DNA of 64,000 bases from Sporanaerobium hydrogeniformans (GTDB taxonomy: Bacteria > Bacillota > Clostridia > Lachnospirales > Cellulosilyticaceae): NCBI RefSeq assembly GCF_002735925.1, contig NZ_PEDL01000001.1, positions 496,001 to 560,000 of the forward strand. The letters run 5' to 3'. Below the pieces are notes generated by a model. The model was not told the DNA's origin, made no database searches, and saw only the letters and a list, made by a program, of their open reading frames with translations. A program made the position numbers and the translations under genes. Each line of letters opens with the position of its first letter. Position 1 is the first letter of the stretch. Shown piece by piece: positions 18,182-26,371 of this stretch.

Positions 18182-19906
18182 ATGAAACAAAAAGAAAGAG
18201 AATTACAGTTGCCCCTTTTAAAAAATGTGGGGTTATGGCTTATTTTTAACTTGCTCTTATGTTTAACTGTTGAGATGATTGGGACATTAAATGGGATAGA
18301 ACGTCTTATTTATCTTATTGTGCATAGTGATGTATTCCTGATGAATTACATTGTTTTGCTTATCTTAACCTCTCCCGCTCTCTTTTTTAATAAGATGCCC
18401 TTTGTATTTAATTTAATAGCTGTTTTCCTTATGGGTGTGGCCCATGCCAGTCGTATCTTATTAATAGTAAGGGGACTTCCTTTAACTTGGGGAGATTTTT
18501 TTATTGCAAAAGAAGGGTTATCCATTGCAGACAAATATGTATCTCCCTCACTTATTGGTATGATGATAGGTTTACTTATATTGGGGGTTTTGCTACTTTA
18601 TTATTCCTATAAAATACGATTGGTTGAGTATTATACTAAAAGAGGAATGTTGTTTTTATTTATTATGACAAGTATCAACATCCTTATTATTTCAGAGGCA
18701 CATAGGCAAAATAAAGTAAGTGAGATAGTAGATGAAAAACAAGAGGTAACAAGTAGTGAAGAAGGAACACTTTATGCATTTATAACCTCTTATAAAGGAA
18801 ATAAGGATGAAATTGCAGAGACTTATACCCCTCAAGTTATAGATGCTATTCGAGAGAAATTAAGTAATCAACCCATAAAGGATTTGGGAAATAAGAATCC
18901 TAATATTTTATTTGTTCAGGTAGAGTCCTTCATTGACCCGTATAGTTTAAAAGGAATAACTTATAGTGAAGACCCTATCCCTTATATGCGCCCTTATTTA
19001 GAAACACAGTGGAGTGGTCTAATGGAAGTACCAGATGTGAATACAGCACGTACTGAGTTTGAAATATTAACAGGCATTCGTATAAAAGATTTCTTTGAAT
19101 ATCAGGTACCTTATACCAGTGATGTGTTAGATGGAAGAGTAATTGAGTCTATTGCTCATCTTTTAAAGAGAAAAGAGTATAGCACAACAGCTATACATAA
19201 TAATGAAGGAAGCTTTTATAGCCGAGATAAAATATATGGTTTACTTGGTTTTAAACGTTTTATTGCTTTAGAAGATATGACAGGTGTTACTTATAGTAAA
19301 AATTGGCCCAAGGATGAAGTCTTAAGAACTTATATTCAAAAAACACTTAAAGGAACAAGGGAAAGGGACTTTATTTATACAGTAACAGTAGGAACGCATT
19401 CAAGTTATGATACTCAGTACAACAGCCCTTCTTCTGTAATCAAAGTAGGAGGAACAGCTTCAACTGAAGCTATTTGCCAAGTACAAGACTACATTGACCG
19501 TTTACATGAGACTGATGCGATGCTAGGTAAATTGATGCATGATCTAAGGGCATCGGTGGAGCCAACCGTTTTAGTTGTGTATGGAGATCATATTCCTGCT
19601 TTGGAGGCACTCACCATGGATTCTACTTATGTAAAAAACAAAGTACCTTACTTTGTTATGAGTAATTATGTGCTTCAAGGTAACATGCCAAAAGATACGA
19701 CCTCTTATCGTTTATATACAGAAGTACTAAACCTACTGGGGATACAAGGAGGAACCTTGCAAGCAGCTCATAATAGCTTAGCAAAAGATGGAGATTATTT
19801 TAAAGAATTGGATTTGATTGCATATGATATGCTGATTGGAGAATGTAGGATAAACAAAGGAAAAGTGACCTATGAGATACAAGATTTACAAAGAGGAGCA
19901 CCATAA
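18182..19906 (+). CDS. LTA synthase family sulfatase-type membrane protein
   Basis: This 574-residue protein has four to five N-terminal membrane segments (up to about residue 175) and an extracellular sulfatase-fold domain. Metal and nucleophile features of the lipoteichoic acid synthase family are visible: Glu in FVQVESFIDP near residue 248, the Thr nucleophile in NTARTEFEILTG near residue 297, and GDHIPAL near residue 463. Such enzymes transfer glycerol-phosphate groups from phosphatidylglycerol to cell-envelope polymers. Whether it makes lipoteichoic acid or modifies another glycan cannot be read from the sequence. It is bracketed by terminators, so it is probably monocistronic. Confidence 0.86.
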   Translation: MKQKERELQLPLLKNVGLWLIFNLLLCLTVEMIGTLNGIERLIYLIVHSDVFLMNYIVLLILTSPALFFNKMPFVFNLIAVFLMGVAHASRILLIVRGLPLTWGDFFIAKEGLSIADKYVSPSLIGMMIGLLILGVLLLYYSYKIRLVEYYTKRGMLFLFIMTSINILIISEAHRQNKVSEIVDEKQEVTSSEEGTLYAFITSYKGNKDEIAETYTPQVIDAIREKLSNQPIKDLGNKNPNILFVQVESFIDPYSLKGITYSEDPIPYMRPYLETQWSGLMEVPDVNTARTEFEILTGIRIKDFFEYQVPYTSDVLDGRVIESIAHLLKRKEYSTTAIHNNEGSFYSRDKIYGLLGFKRFIALEDMTGVTYSKNWPKDEVLRTYIQKTLKGTRERDFIYTVTVGTHSSYDTQYNSPSSVIKVGGTASTEAICQVQDYIDRLHETDAMLGKLMHDLRASVEPTVLVVYGDHIPALEALTMDSTYVKNKVPYFVMSNYVLQGNMPKDTTSYRLYTEVLNLLGIQGGTLQAAHNSLAKDGDYFKELDLIAYDMLIGECRINKGKVTYEIQDLQRGAP

Positions 19907-19914
19907 GGAAGAGA

Positions 19915-19946
19915 GACTACTAGGAGAACTAGTGGTCTTTTTTTTT
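19915..19946 (+). terminator. Intrinsic terminator upstream of spoIIIA
   Basis: GACTACTAG (19915-19923) and CTAGTGGTC (19929-19937) form a 9-bp stem (one G-U) with a GAGAA loop, followed by nine T. It ends the sulfatase transcript and isolates the sporulation operon. Confidence 0.82.
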
Positions 19947-20033
19947 GTCCATTTTTTCTGTTCTAGCCTTTTCTTTTTTGGCATATATTGAATTAATGAT
20001 ACAAGCAGTTCATGTTTACAGAGGAGGAAATAT

Positions 20034-20981
20034 ATGTTAAAGGAAGAAATCATAAGTATTATGCCCTCTCCTCTACGCGAGATGTTTTTAAGGCTAGAGG
20101 AAGAGGATTATAAATGGTTACAAGAAATAAGGTTGCGAGTCGGACAACCCGTTTTACTTAGAGTCAATAATCAAGAACTGGGAATTAATCTTCAAGGGAA
20201 ATGTGAAGTCAAATACAGCTACCAAGTCATAGGACAGGATATTGAAGGTTTACTAAAATATTTAAGTGGCTTTTCACTTTATGCATTGGAAGATGAAATC
20301 AGGCAAGGCTATGTGACGATTCGAGGTGGGCACCGCATCGGACTGAGTGGCAAAATGGTAGTAGAAAATATGCAAATCAAAACAATGAAGTATATAAATA
20401 GTATAAATATTCGTATAGCACATCAAATTATTGGCTGTAGTAAAAGAGTAATGCCCTATTTAGTCAGCCGTGAGAAGGTTTATCACACATTAATTGTATC
20501 ACCACCTAAATGTGGGAAAACAACTTTACTGCGAGATATAGTAAGATACTTAAGCGAAGGCTATAGTGGCTATGGTCCTTATCGTGTAGGTGTTGTAGAT
20601 GAACGATCTGAGATTGCAGGGTGTTACCAAGGTATTCCTCAAAATGATGTAGGGATGCGAACAGATGTATTAGATGGTTGCCCTAAAATAGAAGGCATGA
20701 AAATGCTTTTAAGGGCAATGTCACCCGAGGTGATTGCGGTAGATGAAATTGGAAAAGAAGGTGATTTATTGGCCTTGCAAGAAGTACTAAGTGCAGGGGT
20801 TTCTATTATAAGCACCGTTCATGGTAAGAATATAGAGGATTGTAAGCATAGACCATTATTAAAGGAATTATTAGGAGAAGGTTTATTTGAGAGAATTATC
20901 CTTTTATCCAATAGGCAAGGACCTTGTACAATAGAAGGCATTCTAGAAGGAAGGACTTATACTCATTTATCAGGAGGCTAA
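20034..20981 (+). CDS. spoIIIAA: Stage III sporulation protein AA (ATPase)
   Basis: This 315-residue secretion-type ATPase is made in the mother cell and is thought to power the SpoIIIA-SpoIIQ feeding channel into the forespore. Walker A is SPPKCGKTTLLRDI near residue 158, and Walker B VIAVDEIG near residue 232. The N-terminal region has the conserved EIRLRVGQPV and GYVTIRGGHRIG. The ATG follows a GAGGAGG site by 8 bases. It is the first gene of the eight-gene operon and is expected to need the mother-cell sigma factor SigE, although I cannot assign the promoter with confidence in the AT-rich leader. Confidence 0.96.
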   Translation: MLKEEIISIMPSPLREMFLRLEEEDYKWLQEIRLRVGQPVLLRVNNQELGINLQGKCEVKYSYQVIGQDIEGLLKYLSGFSLYALEDEIRQGYVTIRGGHRIGLSGKMVVENMQIKTMKYINSINIRIAHQIIGCSKRVMPYLVSREKVYHTLIVSPPKCGKTTLLRDIVRYLSEGYSGYGPYRVGVVDERSEIAGCYQGIPQNDVGMRTDVLDGCPKIEGMKMLLRAMSPEVIAVDEIGKEGDLLALQEVLSAGVSIISTVHGKNIEDCKHRPLLKELLGEGLFERIILLSNRQGPCTIEGILEGRTYTHLSGG

Positions 20982-20995
20982 AAGGAGGAAGAAAG

Positions 20996-21511
20996 ATGCG
21001 ATTAGTGGGGATTGGCATAGTCTTTATAAGCTGCACCCTAGCAGGGTTTGTTTTAGATAGCTATGAAAGAAAGAGACTTACAGAACTCGAGCAGTTTGTG
21101 TATATTTTTGAACTTTTACGTGCTGAGATTGAGTATCGACTGACACCATTAGAAGAAGCTTGCTATGTAATGACTCAATTTGCTTCTTTTGCAATTGGTA
21201 AAGTATGGGAAGATTTCGCTAATCTCTTAAAAGGAAAGCAGTCAGTTAATGTGACTCAAATGTGGGAAGAGGCACTTATGGGAAGTAAAATATACTTTCA
21301 TTTAAAAGATAAGGATTACGAAATACTAGAGAGCTTTGGTAAAGCTTGTGGCTACTTAGATAAAAACATGCAAAGTCGTAATATTGATATGCTTATTGTA
21401 AGGTTAAAAGAAGAACTGGAAAAGGCTAAGGTACAGTATGAGAAGCAAGGTAAGTTAAATCGTTCCTTAGGCATTTTAGTAGGAGCTTGTCTAAGTTTAT
21501 TTTTAATATAG
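20996..21511 (+). CDS. spoIIIAB: Stage III sporulation protein AB
   Basis: This 171-residue membrane protein resembles GspF, with an N-terminal and a C-terminal hydrophobic helix around a helical cytoplasmic part. The family feature DSYERKRLTELEQFV near residue 24 and EIEYRLTPLEEA near residue 46 are evident. The frame is open upstream into spoIIIAA (from 20924), but the ATG at 20996 follows AAAGGAGG and gives the family's usual length. It is the second gene of the operon. Confidence 0.93.
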   Translation: MRLVGIGIVFISCTLAGFVLDSYERKRLTELEQFVYIFELLRAEIEYRLTPLEEACYVMTQFASFAIGKVWEDFANLLKGKQSVNVTQMWEEALMGSKIYFHLKDKDYEILESFGKACGYLDKNMQSRNIDMLIVRLKEELEKAKVQYEKQGKLNRSLGILVGACLSLFLI

Positions 21512-21523
21512 GGGGTAAAGGAT

Positions 21524-21736
21524 ATGTTTAATATGAGTGGACTAGATTTGATGGTTATCTTTAAGCTAGCAGGTATTGGGCTAGGGACGACACTTATTAA
21601 TCAACTCTTAAAGAAAACAGATGCAGGGGAATGGGTATTTTATACAACAACCATGGGGATTATTTTTGGGCTTCTTATTGTCCTTCAATATGTGCTCCAA
21701 TTTTTTGAAGCAGTACAGACCATGTTTACCTTTTAA
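21524..21736 (+). CDS. spoIIIAC: Stage III sporulation protein AC
   Basis: This 70-residue protein has two membrane helices and a short loop with the conserved LLKKTDAGEW. It is a small component of the SpoIIIA channel and pairs with SpoIIIAD in other spore formers. The ATG follows GGGGGTAAAGG at normal spacing. It is intact, and its size matches the family. Confidence 0.93.
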   Translation: MFNMSGLDLMVIFKLAGIGLGTTLINQLLKKTDAGEWVFYTTTMGIIFGLLIVLQYVLQFFEAVQTMFTF

Positions 21737-21748
21737 GGGGGGATGAAA

Positions 21749-22141
21749 GTGGAAATCCTGCAATTAATCGGTTTTGCCATGACCTCTGTGATGCTTATTA
21801 TGTTGGTTGGCAAATACAATAATAGTACAAAGGCATTTAGCTTAATTATTCGGCTGGCTACTGTAGTCCTTTTTATGCTCTTTATTGTGCAACAACTAGG
21901 TGATGTTTTCCGCGTCATTCAAGAGCTGGCAAGTAAGGTCAATATGGAGAGTGGCTATTTAAATATTATTTTAAAGATTATAGGTATTGCCTATATTGCA
22001 GAGTTTGGCTATCAACTTTGTAAGGATGCAGGTGAAGAAGCCATTGGTTCAAAAATACAGCTAGCTGGTAAAGTTATGATTTTTGTCATCTCAGCCCCTG
22101 TTATTTTTGCAGTTGTTGAGATGGTAGCGGGCTTATTGTAG
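21749..22141 (+). CDS. spoIIIAD: Stage III sporulation protein AD
   Basis: This is about 130 residues with several membrane helices and the conserved YLNIILKIIGIAYIAEFG and CKDAGEEAIGSKI stretches of the SpoIIIAC/AD family. An in-frame ATG at 21743 is directly against the GGGGGG site, leaving no spacer, whereas the GTG at 21749 has a spacing of about 6 bases. I therefore choose the GTG, which starts MEILQLIGF. It is the fourth gene of the operon, and its stop codon lies 18 bases before spoIIIAE. Confidence 0.92.
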   Translation: MEILQLIGFAMTSVMLIMLVGKYNNSTKAFSLIIRLATVVLFMLFIVQQLGDVFRVIQELASKVNMESGYLNIILKIIGIAYIAEFGYQLCKDAGEEAIGSKIQLAGKVMIFVISAPVIFAVVEMVAGLL

Positions 22142-22159
22142 GTGGATAGGAGGTTGAGG

Positions 22160-23422
22160 ATGAAACGAAAGAAAATCCTAGGATTAGGGTTATTGCTCTT
22201 TTGCTTATTTGGGATAAGTCCCTTATATGGAGCGGAAGTCGAAGACATACAAACAAAGGAGCAAGAAGAACAAATTTTAGAATATCAACTCAATTTTTTT
22301 AACTGGCAAGGTATCGAAGAGATGGAGAAGAGCCTTAAGGAAACCATGCCTACTTTAGAAAGCTTTGATTTAAAACAAGAGGTGCAAAGCTTAATAAAAG
22401 GGGAGAAAAGCTTCTCGCTAGATTATCTGATAAAAAAGATAGGGAGTAGTCTCTTCCAAGAATTAGGAGTGTTTATTCGGTTAGGTGCTAGGTTTATTCT
22501 TATTGTGCTATTGTGCAACTTATTGCAAACCTTAAGTAGTTCCTTTGAGTCTAAGGGGACAACACAAATTAGCTTTTTTGTATGCTATCTCGTTATTATT
22601 TATAGCGTGATGCAATCTCTCTTGGTGATGGTGGATTTGGCGAGTCGTACAATCAGCGGAATGAACCAGGTGATGACTGCATGTATTCCAACACTTATAG
22701 CTTTTATGACCACATCAGGTTATGGTTCTTCGGGCTATGCCATGGCACCTGTTATTAGCTCTGCTCTGACGTTAAGTACTTATTTTTTACAAAAGCTTGT
22801 TTTGCCGAGTATCATTTCTGTTATTTTATTACAACTTATCAGTACCATGAGTGACTCTTTTAAAATAGATAAATTGATAGACTTATTTTATCGTCTAATG
22901 AAATGGGTACTAAGAGGTGTACTTATTGTAGCAATTGGTGTACTTAGTGTTTACAAGGCTACACTTCCTTATGTGGATATGACAGTTAAAAAGGCAGCTA
23001 TTAGTGTCTCTAAAACCTTTATTCCTATTGTAGGAGATGCAGTAGGAGGAGCAGTAGATTTTATGATGAATTGTTCTTTTTTAGTTAAAAATAGCTTTTG
23101 TATTGGCGTGATGTTACTAGTCATTAGCCTAGTGAGCATTCCACTTATTAAAATTTTAGCCTATTGTCTTATTTACCATGTAGCAGGCGCAGTCATTGAA
23201 CCTCTAGGAGATAAAAGGATGGCGAGTCTTGCCACACATTTAGCAAAGGGCTGCGAATTTATTATGAGTACCGTTGGAGTCGTAGCTATTTTGTGTCTCT
23301 TTGTCCTGGTGATATGTATGGGTGTAGGTACACAGCGTTTGGAGGTTAGCGATGAAAGAGTATTTACAAATGCTGATATGGGTCATGCTCTTTGTGCTTG
23401 TGGTAGAAATGATTTTCCCTGA
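22160..23422 (+). CDS. spoIIIAE: Stage III sporulation protein AE
   Basis: This 420-residue polytopic protein has an N-terminal signal-like helix, a charged extracytoplasmic region and about seven membrane segments. The ATG at 22160 follows TAGGAGG with normal spacing; the upstream GTG at 22142 precedes that site. The last 23 residues (after MGVGTQRLEV) are encoded in DNA that also encodes the start of spoIIIAF, a 71-base overlap. Because these last residues look non-membrane and arbitrary, a shifted stop codon is possible. The rest looks complete. Confidence 0.92.
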   Translation: MKRKKILGLGLLLFCLFGISPLYGAEVEDIQTKEQEEQILEYQLNFFNWQGIEEMEKSLKETMPTLESFDLKQEVQSLIKGEKSFSLDYLIKKIGSSLFQELGVFIRLGARFILIVLLCNLLQTLSSSFESKGTTQISFFVCYLVIIYSVMQSLLVMVDLASRTISGMNQVMTACIPTLIAFMTTSGYGSSGYAMAPVISSALTLSTYFLQKLVLPSIISVILLQLISTMSDSFKIDKLIDLFYRLMKWVLRGVLIVAIGVLSVYKATLPYVDMTVKKAAISVSKTFIPIVGDAVGGAVDFMMNCSFLVKNSFCIGVMLLVISLVSIPLIKILAYCLIYHVAGAVIEPLGDKRMASLATHLAKGCEFIMSTVGVVAILCLFVLVICMGVGTQRLEVSDERVFTNADMGHALCACGRNDFP

Positions 23423-23930
23423 TTCGGCTTATCGCAAATATTTAAAACTTATTTTAGGCTGCATTATTTTATATACCTTATTAAATCCACTTAAAAATTG
23501 GCTTACATTAGATGGAAGAAGCTATGATAGCTACGTAGGTTACTATCAAAATCAGTTTACCTTAACAACAGGACAAGGTTTCACAGAAGCTTATCAAGAG
23601 GAAAAGGAAAAGCAACAGGAGGTTCTTAAAAAAACAGTGAAGGAAAATATGATAAAGCTTATTGAAAAAGAGGTAGATGTGACAGTAGCAAGTTTAGAGC
23701 TGCAGTGGGAGGAGAGTAACGAAGGAACTCTTATAAAAGAAATAAACTTAATAGTGAGGGATAAAGTAGAAAAGGGAAAGATTGAAATACCTCGTATCCA
23801 AATAGGTGAGAAGAGTCATACGGTAAATGGGGATGAGACGAGTTTAAAAAATAAAATAAAAACTTGTCTTAAAAACTTCTATAACGTACAAGTCTGTAAT
23901 ATACATATTACAGTACAAAAGAATGATTAG
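23352..23930 (+). CDS. spoIIIAF: Stage III sporulation protein AF
   Basis: This 192-residue protein has two N-terminal membrane helices (about residues 5-50) and a soluble ring-building domain related to SpoIIIAG and SpoIIIAH. The ATG is preceded by GGAGG at 23340-23344. It overlaps the end of spoIIIAE. The family features FPDSAYRKYLKLILG and LLNPLK are clear. It is predicted to sit in the mother-cell membrane of the engulfed forespore. Confidence 0.9.
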   Translation: MKEYLQMLIWVMLFVLVVEMIFPDSAYRKYLKLILGCIILYTLLNPLKNWLTLDGRSYDSYVGYYQNQFTLTTGQGFTEAYQEEKEKQQEVLKKTVKENMIKLIEKEVDVTVASLELQWEESNEGTLIKEINLIVRDKVEKGKIEIPRIQIGEKSHTVNGDETSLKNKIKTCLKNFYNVQVCNIHITVQKND

Positions 23931-23941
23931 GGGGCAGAAAG

Positions 23942-24502
23942 ATGCTAGAGAAATGGTTTAATAAAGTGAAAGGACCACAAAACAAAAAAGGATTAACGGG
24001 TGTTTTATTACTCTTACTTTTAGGACTAGGAATTACTTTCTTTCCTATAAGTCCTAGAGAAACACCAACCAAAGCAGTTGTTACACCAAGTAGTGAAGCA
24101 GCAAAAGAACCTTTAACTTATGAGGAAGCCTTAGAAAAGAGGTTAACTATCATTTTACAAAAAATGGAGGGAGTTGGTCAGGTAAATGTGATGATTACAA
24201 CCGTTTCCGATAAGGAAAAAATATTGGCAGAAGAAAAGACGCAGAGTCATCAAAAGCAGCAGGAAACCGACCAAGGCGGAGGAACGAGAATCACAGAGAA
24301 GGAGGATATGCAAAATAAAATTATTCTTCAGACGGGAAACGTCCCTTATGTGATCAAAGAAAATAAGCCCATTATAAAAGGGGTTCTTGTTATAGCTGAA
24401 GGAGCAGAAAACAGTGAGGTAAAAAGTAATATTATTCAATCGGTTACTTCACTTCTAGATGTTCCAGTACATAAAGTAGCTGTTTATAAAAAAGGGAAAT
24501 AG
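23942..24502 (+). CDS. spoIIIAG: Stage III sporulation protein AG
   Basis: This 186-residue protein has one membrane helix (about residues 20-37), a Thr/Pro-rich linker and a ring-building motif domain. In other species it forms a large oligomeric ring in the space between the two membranes. The motif ILQKMEGVGQVNVMITT near residue 70 and VLVIAEGAENSEVK near residue 145 are typical. The gene is 11 bases after spoIIIAF and 11 before spoIIIAH. Confidence 0.93.
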   Translation: MLEKWFNKVKGPQNKKGLTGVLLLLLLGLGITFFPISPRETPTKAVVTPSSEAAKEPLTYEEALEKRLTIILQKMEGVGQVNVMITTVSDKEKILAEEKTQSHQKQQETDQGGGTRITEKEDMQNKIILQTGNVPYVIKENKPIIKGVLVIAEGAENSEVKSNIIQSVTSLLDVPVHKVAVYKKGK

Positions 24503-24513
24503 GAGGAAATCAA

Positions 24514-25374
24514 ATGTTTACATTTAAAAGAAATCAAATTATTATTACGGTACTTGTTTTTATGATTGCTGTAGCTGCTTATTTAAATACAAAGGAACCT
24601 GTAGCAGGGGTAAAACCTCAGCTTGTTGAAGTGCCAGGAGAAGAAATGGAAGAAAAAGACTTTTTTGAAAATTACAACTCTGTGATTCAAGAGCTTCCAC
24701 CCGATGGTGAAGAAGTGAGCCTAAGTCAGGTAGAGCCTAACCAAATGACGGTTACCAATGAAACAGTAGCTCCTAATCAAGCTATTGATGCGAATCAAGC
24801 AGTAGACTCCAAGCAAGTAGTTGATGCGAATCAAGCAGTAGACTCTAGCCAAGCTATTGATGCCAGTCAAGTAGTAGACTCTAATCAAGTATTAATAACA
24901 AAAAACACTGCTCCTCAAAGCTTTACAGCAACCATTACTAAAAAAGAAATGTTAAATAGTGAAGAAGTAGCAGAAGCTAGCAGTAATAAAAATCTTGAAG
25001 TAAGCTATTTTGTAGAAGAGAAAATCTTAAGAGAACAATCTCGTGCAGAGCAAATCGAACAGCTTAGCCAGTATGTAGCTAATGAGAGTTTAGACAAAGA
25101 ATCTAAGTCAAAAGCTGCTGCAAGTTTATTAGCTATTCAAGAACGTATTGAAAAAGAAAGCAGTGCAGAAGCTCTTTTAAGAGCAAAAGGGTTCAAAGAA
25201 GTTTATGTGCGTATTGATGAAGACAGTGTAGATGTAGTCATTAATAAAGCAGATTTAACGGATTCTGATATTGCTCAAATAGAAGAGATTGTTAATCGTA
25301 AAACAGGTTATAGTGTAGGTAAAATTAAAATCACACCTTTAAAAGGCTTAAGTCAAGATGCCCAAAATAAGTAA
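24514..25374 (+). CDS. spoIIIAH: Stage III sporulation protein AH with a repeat linker
   Basis: This 286-residue protein has one N-terminal membrane helix (about residues 7-25), a long linker, a coiled coil and a YscJ-like ring-building domain at about residues 215-280 (ALLRAKGFKEVYVRIDED). In other spore formers this domain binds forespore SpoIIQ. The linker carries a tract of six-residue repeats at residues 88-126 (consensus VDxxQA), which makes the protein longer than usual. It is the last gene of the operon and is followed by a strong terminator. Confidence 0.9.
   Translation: MFTFKRNQIIITVLVFMIAVAAYLNTKEPVAGVKPQLVEVPGEEMEEKDFFENYNSVIQELPPDGEEVSLSQVEPNQMTVTNETVAPNQAIDANQAVDSKQVVDANQAVDSSQAIDASQVVDSNQVLITKNTAPQSFTATITKKEMLNSEEVAEASSNKNLEVSYFVEEKILREQSRAEQIEQLSQYVANESLDKESKSKAAASLLAIQERIEKESSAEALLRAKGFKEVYVRIDEDSVDVVINKADLTDSDIAQIEEIVNRKTGYSVGKIKITPLKGLSQDAQNK
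24775..24891 (+). repeat. 18-base tandem repeats within spoIIIAH
   Basis: About six and a half copies of an 18-base unit encode N-Q-A-V-D-S/A type hexapeptides. A 23-base segment at 24787-24809 recurs exactly at 24823-24845, 36 bases (two units) away. Unit number could vary by slippage without breaking the reading frame. Confidence 0.85.
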
Positions 25375-25396
25375 TAGCCATCTTTTTAGTAAAGTA

Positions 25397-25433
25397 GGCG
25401 TTGTAAAATAAAATTGCAACGCCTCTCTTTTTT
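25397..25433 (+). terminator. Intrinsic terminator after spoIIIAH
   Basis: GGCGTTG (25397-25403) pairs with CAACGCC (25417-25423), extended by A-T pairs, and is followed by TCTCTTTTTT. It ends the spoIIIA operon. Confidence 0.83.
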
Positions 25434-25442
25434 GTATATAAT
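25414..25442 (+). promoter_or_regulatory. Sigma-A promoter for the asp23-nusB-isoprenoid operon
   Basis: TTGCAA (25414-25419), a 17-base spacer and TATAAT (25437-25442) lie 43 bases before the asp23 start. The -35 element overlaps the descending arm of the preceding terminator, a compact arrangement. The perfect -10 and spacing suggest a strong vegetative promoter. Confidence 0.66.
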
Positions 25443-25484
25443 AAGAGAATAAGAAAAAGATATATTATATAGGAGGCGAATGAT

Positions 25485-25871
25485 ATGAGTGAACAACAAA
25501 TTATAGGAATAGATACTGAACACGAAATGGATCAAGTACAAATTGCAGATGATGTCATTGCAGTGATTGCAGAAATTGCTACTTTAGAAGTAGAAGGTAT
25601 GGTAGATACAGCTCAAAGTAAAACAGATTTTGTACAAGCTGCTATTAGCCGTAAGAAAGCACCCAAAGGTGTAAAAGTAGAAGTGGCTCAAGGTGAAGTA
25701 TTTATTGACATAGCAGCTATTGTAAAATACGGTGTAAAGATTAATAAAGTATGTTTAGAAGCACAAGAAAAAGTAAAGAATTCAGTAGAAACAATGACAG
25801 GGTTACATGTAGCTTCTGTGAACATTCACGTTGTAGGTGTAACTTTTGATAAAGAACAAAAAGAAGCTTAA
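25485..25871 (+). CDS. Asp23/Gls24 family envelope stress protein (YqhY-like)
   Basis: This 128-residue soluble protein of the Asp23 family has the typical VIAVIAEIATLEVEGM near residue 22 and KVKNSVETMTGLHVASVNIHVVGV near the end. In Bacillus the homologue YqhY sits next to nusB and is linked to fatty-acid synthesis control; its biochemical function is not known. The same neighbourhood is seen here, with nusB 63 bases downstream. The GGAGG site is 8 bases before the ATG. Confidence 0.9.
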   Translation: MSEQQIIGIDTEHEMDQVQIADDVIAVIAEIATLEVEGMVDTAQSKTDFVQAAISRKKAPKGVKVEVAQGEVFIDIAAIVKYGVKINKVCLEAQEKVKNSVETMTGLHVASVNIHVVGVTFDKEQKEA

Positions 25872-25934
25872 TAAAAGAAGGTACCTTAAGCTAACCCTAT
25901 GCCTTGGGTTAGCTTAATTGCTAAGGAGGATAAA

Positions 25935-26369
25935 ATGACAAGAAGACAAGCTAGAGAGGCCATTATGCAGATGCTTTATGCCTGTGATTTTCATGAGGAG
26001 CAGGATAGAGAGCGCCTTTTAGAAGAAAAGTGTGCTGCCCTAAAAGAAGAAGAAAAGCAAAATCATGAAAAGGGTAGCAATAAAGCGATGTATAGTTTTA
26101 TTGAAAAGGAGTTTCATGGTATTTTAGAACACCTAGAAGAAATTGATACACTGATTAAAGAAAGTGCAACCAACTGGTCAATTGAGCGTATTGCTAAGGT
26201 GGATCATATGATTTTGCGCTTAGCTATTTATGAACTGAAGTGGACAGATATCCCGCCTAAGGTTGTAGTCAATGAAGCAGTAGAGATTGCAAAAGGCTAT
26301 AGTACCGATAAATCACCTAAGTTCATTAATGGTGTATTAGGAAATATTATCAAGTTAATAGAGGGTTAA
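25935..26369 (+). CDS. nusB: Transcription antitermination factor NusB
   Basis: This 144-residue all-helical protein binds boxA RNA with NusE for rRNA antitermination. The N-terminal [17 protein letters not shown] and the C-terminal [19 protein letters not shown] and [10 protein letters not shown] signatures are clear. The frame is open upstream to 25899, but the ATG at 25935 follows AAGGAGG with good spacing. The short gap to asp23 contains a weak AGGTACC-type hairpin (GGTTAGCTTA region) but no clear terminator. Confidence 0.94.
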   Translation: MTRRQAREAIMQMLYACDFHEEQDRERLLEEKCAALKEEEKQNHEKGSNKAMYSFIEKEFHGILEHLEEIDTLIKESATNWSIERIAKVDHMILRLAIYELKWTDIPPKVVVNEAVEIAKGYSTDKSPKFINGVLGNIIKLIEG

Positions 26370-26371
26370 AA

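Noticed and set aside
19975-20033. SigE promoter before spoIIIAA
   Set aside because: One is expected from biology, but the -35/-10 spacing of candidates (GCATAT, ATACAAG) does not fit well enough to assert.
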